Positions 1 to 8,594 of a stretch of 27,156 nucleotides of DNA are shown here, one piece after another. The translations under genes and the position numbers were made by a program. Every line of letters begins with the position of its first letter. Within the stretch, counting starts at the first letter, position 1. The notes under the pieces were generated by a model. That model made no database searches. It saw only the letters and a program-made list of their open reading frames with translations, and was not told where the DNA came from. The DNA lies in contig QANT01006719.1 in the NCBI GenBank assembly GCA_003254885.1, positions 1 through 27,156 of the forward strand, read 5' to 3'. The DNA is from Purshia tridentata. Lineage: Eukaryota; Streptophyta; Magnoliopsida; Rosales; Rosaceae.

Positions 1-2475
1 CATAATGAAGGTTTTCAAATGGGTATGTTTTTTTTATTATAAAATTTTATGGTTATGTTATCAAATGTAACAACTCACAAATTGGTCTAGAGTATTTAGT
101 ATTAATGATATTAGTTTCGGGTCTAGAGTATAGGTTTAGAGCCCATTTCGTGCTCGTGTTGTACATGGCCCAAGTTGTGTTGTGCTTGATAGGCTAAAAC
201 TTCAACCTGACCCCTCCCATTTACTTGTATTGTGCCATGTTGTGCCTGTTTCAATCAATCATGTCGTGCCCGTGTTGTACTCGTGTTGGTCCAACCTATT
301 TGACATCCTTAACTAGGTTGTTAAGTGGTAGTTGAATTTTTCAAAGAGTGCATGAAAATATAGTCACTTTGGTTGTCACCTTCGCATTAGAGAGCAAAAG
401 AAGCTCTAGAAAGTTTTTAAATCAATCAAGGGTATTTTAGGTAATTCATTAGATATTTCAATATTTAAAAGAATAAAAATAGAGTGGGGATTGCATAATG
501 CAAAATGGGAGTGCAAATAAGGTCTCCATTTTCAAATTTGAGCAAAATTTGGATACTCATTTATGGGGATAAAAATGTACACTTCGTTTGCAACTCTCCT
601 CTTTTTCTTCTTCTTTAAATGGTACATCTAGCCAATAAGGTAGATAAAAAATCTCTCTACCTCTCTAGATTGTTCTCTCTCATTATCTAACATAAAGACG
701 TGGCGGTGACTCTTATCAATTTTCCACCTTGGATTTAGGTCAAGATCTATTCTGGGTTTGTTTTGTGGTTGTTGCTCCAATAATGGCAAGTACCTTGTTA
801 ATTTCATAATAAAGGTTTTCAAATGGGTATCTTTTTTTAAAAAAAAAATTTAGGGTTATGTTAATGTAACAACTCACAAATTGGTCTAGTGTATTTAGTA
901 TTAATGATATTAGTTTCGGGTCTAGGGCATAGAATTCGAGCCCATTTTGTGCTCGTGTTGTGCATGGCCCAAGTTGTGTTGTGCTTGATAGGCTAAAAAC
1001 TTCAGCCTGACCTGTTTTGTTTACTTGTATTGTGCCATGTTGTGCCTGTGTTGCACTCATGTCAATCCAGCCTATTTGACATCCTTAACTAGGTTGTTAA
1101 GTGGTGGTTGAATTTTTTAGAGAGTATGCAAAAATATAGTCACTTTGGTTGTCACCTTCGCACCAGAAAGTAAAAGAAGCTCTAGAAAGTTCTTAAATCA
1201 ATCAAGGATATTTTAGGTAATTAATTATATATTTCAATATTTAAAAGAATAAAAATAGAGTGGGGATTGCATAATGCAAAATGGGAGTGCAAATAACGTC
1301 TCCATTTTCAAATTTGAGCAAAATTTGGATACTCATTTATGGGGATAAAAATGTATACTTCGTTTGCAACTCTCTTTTTCTTCTTCTTTAAATGGTACAT
1401 CTAGCCAATAAGGTAGAAAACAAATCTCTCTCCCTCTCTTTTTCTCTCTACCTCCCTAGATTGTTCTTTCTCATTCTCCTACACAGAGATGTGGTGGTGA
1501 ATCCAATCAATTTTCCACCTTGGGTTTGGGTCAAGATCTATTCTATGTTTGTGTGGTGTTTGTTGTTCCAATAATTGCAGGTACATTGTTTTATAATGAA
1601 GGTTTTCAAATGGGTATTTAAAATAAAAATAAAAATGGTTGTGTTATCAAATGTAACAATTGAAATGTACAAATTCACATATTGGTATTTATTTAAAATT
1701 AATGATATTGGTTTTAGGTCTAGGGTATAGGTTTGGAGCCCATTTTGTGCTCGTGTTGTGTTTGGCCTGGGTTGTGTTGTGCTTGATAGGCTAAAAATTT
1801 TGGTATGCCCATCCCATTTACTCATATTGTATCATGTTATGCATGTTTTAATCATGTTGTGCATGTGTCGTACTCATGTCGGCCCGACCTATTTGACATC
1901 TCTAACTAGGTTGTTAAGTGGTGGGTTGATTTTTTCGGAAGGCAATGAGAGTATGGAAAAATATAGTCACTTCCATTGTCACCTTCGCACAAGAGAGCAA
2001 AGGAAGCTCTAGAAACTTCATAAATCAATCAAAGGCATTTTAGGTAATTAATTACATATTAAATATTAAAAAGAATAAAATAGAGTGAGGATTGCAGGAG
2101 GAATACAAAATGGGAGTGCAAATAGCGTCTCCATTTTCTAATTTGAACTTGAATTAGGGCAATATTTGGATACTCATTTATAGGTAAAAAAGTTGTATAT
2201 TTCTTTTGCAACTCTCGTCTCAGTCCCTCTCCTTAAATGATACATCTAGATAATAAGGTAGTTGACAAATCTTTCTCTCTATTTCTCTTTATGTAGCTCT
2301 ACAGATCATGCTATTTCATTCTCTTACACAAACACGTGGCGGCAAATCATGGATTTGGGTAGTGTTTGTTATACCAATAATTGAAAACTGCTACATACTT
2401 AAGGTTTTCAAATGGTCTGTTTTTTTTCAAATTTTTCGTATTTGTGTTCAAATTTAACAATTCATGTATTATTAA
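1..2475. repeat. Tandem array of three ~800 bp units plus a partial fourth
   Basis: Three successive units share the same order of landmarks. Each begins with AAGGTTTTCAAATGG (at about 9, 813, 1600, and again at 2402 for the partial fourth). Next come a GTGCTCGTGTTGTG / GCTTGATAGGCTAAAA block, a TTTGACATC..TAACTAGGTTGTTAAGTGG block, a GGGAGTGCAAATA block, TGGATACTCATTTAT, and a CT-rich stretch ending in CCAATAAT. The spacing between units is 804, 787 and 802 bp, and the copies differ by many substitutions and small indels, so the array is old. The partial fourth unit fades at about 2475. The array touches the left window edge and may continue beyond it. No open frame longer than about 100 codons runs through it, so I see no coding capacity. 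It could be a satellite-like expansion of a non-autonomous transposon; the family is not identified. Confidence 0.85.
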
Positions 2476-4015
2476 AGGGGAATAGGAGATTCAAACTTAA
2501 AAGCTCTCGAATTTGTGTTTACCAGACTGGGTTCTAAGTGGCTTAAACCCAACTATAAAAAAATAATCACTTAAGTATTTAACACAATCCTTTATATATT
2601 CACATAATTTTACTTCATGAATATTAGAAAAATAATATCTATCCATATTATGACACATATATTGATTACACCACGTGTGAAGGTGTATCGATTACATTAA
2701 AAAATCTCTCCATAAATAAAATGCATGACATGATCATGATAGCCATTCAATATTTTAAAACAATCATTAGAAAAAACAAACAACATAATTCACCAATTAA
2801 TCCATACACTTCATTCTATGTCAAATTGTATTTTAATTTTTATCACATAAATCATACATGACAAACAAGGTATAAATATCATACAATACAACATATAATA
2901 TTCACAAAAATTAAAAAGCCATGTAATTGATTCACTGAAATAGACAAATCATCTCATTTGACCTTGCACGCAAGCCTCGGAGGGTTTCTATTGATTGCAA
3001 ATGTTAGACAATAGGACACGAACGATTGGAAAAAATAAATCCTTAATGATTAAAATTGAAATTGAACCAAAATTCATAGATCAAATTTGTAAATTTTCCC
3101 ACAATTTTTGGTTAATGGACTAACACACTTATGCAAATTAGGAATCATTATTTGAACTCCTTTAAATAAAGACTTGAAAAAGGGTTAATTAAGAAGGGAG
3201 TTAAGTAATTTGGAAGAGGTTTTTTGTCCATCAAATCCAAAGTTTGGCTAAAGTTAATTAATTTACATGTTCATCATTTTTAGCTAATTATTATCATAGA
3301 TATTGCACTCTCATTTTGTATTTTTTGCCCTCCCCATTTTATTTTTTATTATTTTATCAATTTAATTACCAATCCCATTACTTTGTTCCCTGCATGTTCT
3401 CTACTCTCTTCACTTATTTATCCATCAATACCACAATATTACTTAATCAATCGACACATCAAAGAAGATTGAATCGATCATTTCTTCAAAATTACTGTGA
3501 AAATTAAACAAACCAATGAACTGCACATGTCTTGCAATACAATCGTTAGTGGGTGATGAGATAAAGAAGTTTTGAACATATACTGCACCTAATATATCAA
3601 TAAATGAGCCATACTGAACACACAATCATCTTGCTTGATTCAAGAATTTTAGCTTTAAAATATTAATCATTGTTGTAGAAATTAATAACAAACCCCATTA
3701 TTATATTAAAGAAAACCAGAATAATAGGATAAAACTCATGCACTACATGATACACAATTTTTCTCATTTCCATACATATGCAATTTCACTACAATACTAG
3801 AGTCATAAGTTGCTACAAAAACAAAAGAAGCGACGGACAAAGGCTCACCGCTAGACTAGGCCGTTTTTCTTTTTTGTTTTTTCTGGTAATAAAATTAACT
3901 TTTGATATATTTTTGCTTATAATTAAAAATTAACATTTTTTACTTGAAAAAATGAATTTCCATGTTGAAGAATTCTTTAAAAAGTAAAAGAATATATAAA
4001 CTGTTAAAGAGTCAT
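2476..4015. other. AT-rich intergenic stretch, no gene seen
   Basis: Open frames here are short and low in complexity (Phe/Leu/Tyr-rich). There is no conserved protein motif, tRNA or rRNA. The only recognisable element is a half MITE at about 2572-2710. A slightly GC-richer patch at 3830-3870 has no assignable function. Confidence 0.6.
2572..2712. mobile_element. Partial MITE, same family as 21970-22130
   Basis: The stretch from TATTATGACACATATATT through ACACCACGTG and GTATCGATTACAT to AAAAAATCTCT (about 2648-2712) matches the right half of the element at 21970-22130 almost base for base, including the flank beyond the inverted repeat. The left arm (2572-2640) is only loosely similar, so this copy is degraded or was truncated. 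It is non-coding. Confidence 0.55.
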
Positions 4016-4251
4016 GCCTAATTTGGGCCTATTCCATGTTCGTGCTTAGCCTATATTGTGCTCGTGTTGTGTCGTGCTTGATAGGCTAAAAAGTTCTTCC
4101 CGGCCTAGCCAATTTACTCGTGTCGTGTCGTACTGTGCTGTGCCTGTTTTAATTGTACAATTTACCTGTGTTAGCCCAACCTAGCCCAACCCGTATGACA
4201 CTTGTAACTGGGTAATTAAGTAGTGAGTTGAATTTTTTTGAAAGGCAATGA

Positions 4252-6210
4252 TGTTGGAATATGCCCTAATACAAATTGTTTTGATAAACATATTTCGTAT
4301 ACTTATAACATCATGGATAAACCTATAGATTATGTAACATTCTTCGCATGCATATAATATATGATACCAACTTGAATTCACATTCTAATTAAGAAACAAT
4401 CTCGGATTAAGTAGTGAATCACACTGTAATTATAGAATTAACTTTTATAACTAGAATTAGACTGAAGAAAATAAACTAAATTTTGTTCTATTATTGTACC
4501 ACAATTGAATTCAAGTTTAATTTACAAACTTAGTCATATTCCAGTACTTTTACATTAGCCATTGCTCAAACAAAAACGAACTCCCACTTAGATCAAGCTT
4601 AGTCACACTAACTAATTCTAGTCGGCTTTATACTATTCCTTGTCTCTATACCTGCAAGGTCTAAAAAAGGGTGAGCACCAACCACTAAGTAGGAACGTAC
4701 AACTCTTCTCATGCAAAATTGATTAAACTGAAGCTCAGTGAAAACACACAATCATTGAATATAAAATATATCATGTAATAGTATTAGTGATGCATGAATT
4801 AATGTTATGCTGCACTTTTTTATCCCTTAAAAAGTAAATTGTAACACATCTTCACTTTAACTGCAATTAAAGTGCAAGACTTCCTAACTTCGATCATAGC
4901 CGAAGGTCCCAATGCGCAATGAGAGAATATATCATTTTATCAATCACAGCTGAAAGGGTTTCACTCCCCGCACACACTACAAAATGTGAATATAACTCCT
5001 AATCCCTTTTTACCATCATAAATTTCATTTCTCAATGAATCATGCTTCAGAATCATATAAATACACATTTAGGTAATGCATTACTAATTAATATATGGAA
5101 TTAACTAATTCATATAATTCACGTATTAGCTTATTTCAAAAAGGTTCAATATAATCAAGTTTACAGTCAAAGGTTCTCCAGATCCCTTTACTTTGAATTT
5201 AAGCTTAAGCCTCCTTTAGAAATTGTCTCGTGCTACCTGATAGTCCTCCGAGCCTAATTCCAGTAAGAAAATAACAAAACCCCCAATTAATTAATGAAAT
5301 AAACTCGCTCACTCTCTAATCCTAGTGCACTCACTAAGTTTGGAGTTTTGGATTGCAAAACGGAGACTATTAGCATACTCGGAACCAAAATTCTAGTTGG
5401 GAGAGAGACTTTCCCTGATGATCGGATCCACCAGATGCCACCGCATGCGTTTTCATGTGCCGGTGTTGCGAGTGGTGGTGGTTAGCCAACATTGTTCATC
5501 TTAGTCTTTATTTAGCCCCTATTTTCCAGTTTTCCATAAACTTTTTCTCAACTTTGGCTCACCTTTTACCCAATCAAAGTTATACTCATTGTAAAGCTAT
5601 GTATCTCATATTTACAACCATATAGTCATCACTTAAATCGGACCACTAAAACTCTAGATAATTGGCTCCAAAGTAGGGTACCCAAAACTACAACTATTTC
5701 CCAGAAAATTTCTAGATTTTCCAAACTTCACCCAACTTCAATTCTCTTCAATTCTAACACTTAAAATCAGTTCATATGACCTAAGAAATGATAAAATATA
5801 ACTTGTACTTCAATTAATATAGAAGAAAACGTAACCCAAGCAATTGAAATTCAAAACCCAAAACTGAAAACTCTCTCTGAAATCCTTTCTTTCTTAATTT
5901 CTTTTAAGTTCTATGGTAATTGTGATCAAAACAACCTCTCTAATCACTAAGTGAAACTCTCCAAAATCATAAATCAAAACCAAGTTCAATCCTAAATAAA
6001 AACATAGGGCTTTACCTTCATCTTTCTCCTGTCTTTCACGCTATGTTTTCTCCTCTTTCCTTTTCTCTTTCTCTCTCTTTATGTTCTTCTCTTCTCTCTT
6101 TCTTGGTTTCTCTTCTTTCTTTCTCTGTTTTTCTTTTCGAGTCTAAAAGAGCACACCAGGTGCTGCTTTTCTGTTGTTTAAACACACACACCCCTCACTT
6201 CTACCAGCCA
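4252..6210. mobile_element. Probable solo LTR of a retrotransposon (1.96 kb insertion)
   Basis: The inserted block starts TGTTGGAATATGCCC, a start typical of plant Ty1/copia LTRs, and its most likely end is ..CCAGCCA at 6210, giving TG..CA termini. It is flanked by AATGA (4247-4251) and AATGG (6211-6215), a 5 bp target duplication with one mismatch. It contains no open frame for gag, protease, reverse transcriptase or integrase. At its right end lies a long CT-rich tract (about 6040-6135). Length, termini and lack of coding sequence fit a solo LTR left by LTR-LTR recombination; a short non-autonomous element is the alternative. The right boundary is less certain than the left, because the terminus is not a clean inverted match to TGTTGG. 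Confidence 0.6.
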
Positions 6211-6326
6211 AATGGGTGTGCAAGCTCTAAAAAGTTCATAATTAATTTGAATAGAGTGAGAAGTGCATAAATACAAAATGAGAGTGCGAATAGCGTCTCC
6301 CATTTTCAAATTTGAATATGAAATGA

Positions 6327-6357
6327 AATTTGATTTTGAATTTGAATTTGAATTTGA
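6327..6357. repeat. Short TTTGAA hexamer microsatellite
   Basis: An expansion of imperfect TTTGAA/TTTGAT hexamers sits inside the right half of the split repeat copy. The equivalent place in the 1-2475 units has just one or two hexamers (TTCAAATTTGAGC), so it grew in this copy only. Confidence 0.7.
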
Positions 6358-6693
6358 GCAAATTTGGATACTCATTTATGGGGGCAAAATGTACGTTTCT
6401 TTTGCAACTCTCCTTTTTTTCTCCCTCTTTAAAAGGTATATATAGCCGATAAGGTAGATGACAATCTCACTCTATCTCTCTATCTCTCTCGCTAAATTGT
6501 TTTCTCTCATTATCTTATGCAAAAACCTAGCAGCCAATCTAATCAATTTTCCACCTTCGGTCTGGATATGTGTAGTGGTTGTTGTACAACTAATTGCAGG
6601 TACTTTTTTTATAATGAAAGGTTTCAAATGGGTATTTTTTTTTTTTATTAGGGATCTGAATCTTTTGCTAATCCCTTTTGTGCTTATCTCGTA

Positions 6694-7034
6694 CTAATCA
6701 ATCAAAACTACATCATTTTATTTTATAAGCTCATGATAAAAACCGTTCATTTTTTAGATCACAATTTAAAAATCATCTCTACAAAAAATCAACTAAATCC
6801 AAAATTTTTTTGTCATGTAACTATTATTGAATAAACAAACTACATGTTATCAAATAAACAAACGATTTTGATAACATTTAAACTTCTTGTTTGTTTATTT
6901 AATACCAGTTACATAACTAAACGATTTCTGATTTAGTTGATTTTTTGCAAAGATGATCTTAAAATGGTGATCTAAAAAGTGAACGATTCTGATTATAAGC
7001 CTACAGTGTAAAAGACATAGTTTTTATTGATTAG
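6694..7034. mobile_element. Fold-back MITE with ~165 bp inverted arms
   Basis: The left arm starts CTAATCAATCAAAACTA at 6694 and the right arm ends TTTTTATTGATTAG at 7034. The reverse complement of the right arm follows the left arm through CGTTCA, TTTTTTAGATCAC, AAAAAATCAACTAAAT, ATGTAACT and AATAAACAAAC, with scattered substitutions. The arms meet near 6865-6870 with almost no loop, so the whole element can fold into one long hairpin. It has no coding capacity. The target-site duplication could not be fixed with confidence. Related sequence lies at 23785-23975 and at the right window edge. Confidence 0.75.
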
Positions 7035-7040
7035 CATTTT

Positions 7041-7552
7041 TTTCAATTTTAGCAATTTCAGTCATTTATTTCCAATATGATAACAATTAAGTCCAGATTG
7101 TTAACCCTGTTTATATTATTGATAGAAAATTGACTAGATAACATATGCTTAGCAAGTGAGTGACATTTTGGACATTTTAATTTTAGCAATTTTAATTTGT
7201 ATTTCCAATATGATAACAATTAAGTCCATATTGTTAACCCAGCCCTTTTATATTATTGATGGAAAATTTGACTAGACAACATGTGCTTCGTAAGTGAGTG
7301 ATATTTTGGACATTTTAATTCACTTGAATGTCTATTTAAACTCCTACACATCATTGAATACAATTAATTTGGCGTTGAAATTTCATATCTTTCATACCAA
7401 TTGTATTAAATGGCGCGTTAGCACTTACATAGACATCCATGTGAGGTAAGAACGTAAGATGTCAAATGTTACTCACTTATTAAGCATGTTGGATTTTCTG
7501 TGATAATTTATATGAAGTTAACAATTTGGATTAAATTGCTATTATATCTAAA
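7041..7552. mobile_element. Second fold-back element, left arm tandemly duplicated
   Basis: Two direct copies of about 138 bp (about 7045-7180 and 7181-7320) share TTTCCAATATGATAACAATT, AAGTCCA, TTGTTAACCC, TATATTATTGAT and AAGTGAGTGA. The segment 7385-7550 is the inverse of the second copy and its right flank: read on the other strand it gives ATAATAGCAATTTAATCC, TTGTTAAC, AAGTGAGTAACAT, GATGTCTATGTAAG and ATACAATTGGTATG. The element can therefore fold back on itself, and its left arm has been duplicated. No coding sequence was seen. It resembles a MITE of undetermined superfamily. Confidence 0.7.
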
Positions 7553-7614
7553 GTATAGCACTGAAATTTTTTAAATTAATGGAATTAGGCAAAACAAAAG
7601 TAAAAATTTCGTGA

Positions 7615-7866
7615 AAGTATAATAACTATTTTTGCCTAAGACTTAAAATTTTTTCTTCTGAAAAAAAAAAAAGAAACTTAAAATATTTTCTCTATCTGTT
7701 CATATCGTTTTCCAAGAACTCCCTCTCTCAAGTACCTGCAAAGTATAATAACTATTTTTGCCTAAGACTTAAAATATTTTCTTCTGAAAAAAAAAAAAAA
7801 AACTTAAAATATTTCCTCTATCTGTTCATCTCGTTTTCCAAGAACTCCCTCTCTCAAGTACCTGCA
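7615..7866. repeat. 126 bp perfect-period tandem duplication
   Basis: 7615-7740 and 7741-7866 are two copies of the same 126 bp block, AAGTATAATAACTATTTTTG through AAGTACCTGCA. They differ at only four positions and have no length change. The block holds an A tract and a CT-rich stretch. It ends directly before the probable first (untranslated) exon of the remodeller gene, so it lies in that gene's promoter or leader. The low divergence makes it much younger than the other repeats here. Confidence 0.92.
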
Positions 7867-8594
7867 TTACGAGTTGTCTTATAGAGTAAGCAAGCGTCTT
7901 GCGTTTGCTATCTGTCACAATTCGTTTTGTTGATTACAGACTTTACCGTGCATGGTGAGCTCTGGTTCCAGCTTCCACGCAAGTTCCAAATGTTCAGTCC
8001 TTCTTATTTTTGTTTCTATAATTTCTTTTTCGCATTTTACATTCAGTGCTTGCTCACTGTTTTGTGGATTTTTTTTTTTCTTTCTTTAATATGACACAAC
8101 TAGTCCCAGTCTCTCTCACTTCATTCTTTCTTGCAATGGAATAATTTTTTTCTTTGTTATCTAAGTTTTTGTAACTTTTAGAGTTATTAATTTGAAAAGG
8201 CATGGTAGCTTTCTGCAAGTTCCAGTTTATGCATGGTAGCTTTCTCAGTGGAAGTAATATGAGTTTTAGATGGCTCCAAATATGGGTTATTGACATTTGA
8301 CGATTGTTGATTGTTACTATTTTGCAGTTGCCCAAAAAATGGAGCTTTATTAGAATTTCTAATTTACATTGTGCTGGTGGGTCTTTTTAGTTTCAAATTT
8401 CAACTTTATGCTGGAAATTTTTCTGTAGATGATCTCATTATATGTGCTTGCCTCTTCAATGGTAATGGATGACTCTGACCCATTTTCCATTCCAATGTTG
8501 CAGCAATTCTTGATTCAAGTAAACTTGGGAGTGTGAAAAGGAACCAGAGGCCCTTCTTGCTCAGAAATCACCGTTCTTGAACCTTGACTTCACA
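7867..8594 (+). promoter_or_regulatory. Probable 5' leader and leader intron of the DRD1-like gene
   Basis: This is a reading of splice signals only. A good donor, CATG|GTGAGC, lies at 7954/7955 and a good acceptor, AATGTTGCAG|CAATTC, at 8503/8504, which would define a leader intron of 549 nt. An in-frame TAA at 8520-8522 precedes the first in-frame ATG at 8595, so the CDS cannot start further upstream in the same exon. If this intron is spliced, the ATG at 7952-7954 would open an 11-codon upstream ORF across the junction that ends in TGA before the main start. The intron also holds a direct repeat GCATGGTAGCTTTCT (about 8202 and 8231). No TATA box was identified with confidence. Confidence 0.45.

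Larger units (their letters stand above)
4016..6640. repeat. Fifth copy of the ~800 bp unit, split by an insertion
   Basis: The left part (about 4016-4251) carries the unit's GTGCTCGTGTTGTG, GCTTGATAGGCTAAAA, TATGACA..TAACTGGGTAATTAAGT and GTTGAATTTTTTTG blocks in order. The right part (about 6211-6640) resumes with AGCTCTAAAAAGTTCATAA, GAGAGTGCGAATAGCGTCTCC, TGGATACTCATTTATGG, the CT-rich block, CTAATTGCAGGTAC, and finally TTTCAAATGGGTATTTTTTT. The 1-2475 units contain the two halves in direct succession, so the 1.96 kb between them is an insertion. About 60-70 bp of the expected unit is missing just right of the insertion. The beginning of the unit (left of GGGCC) is lost or too diverged to align. 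Confidence 0.75.

Noticed and set aside
740..1825. Related 95-106 codon frames on the - strand in the left array
   Set aside because: They arise because the repeat units are alike; the similarity between them is at DNA level, with indels that break the frame, so there is no sign of protein constraint.
5486..5491. CCAACA as an alternative right end of the LTR
   Set aside because: It would invert-match TGTTGG, but the next five bases do not match the left target sequence, and the host repeat unit resumes only at about 6211.
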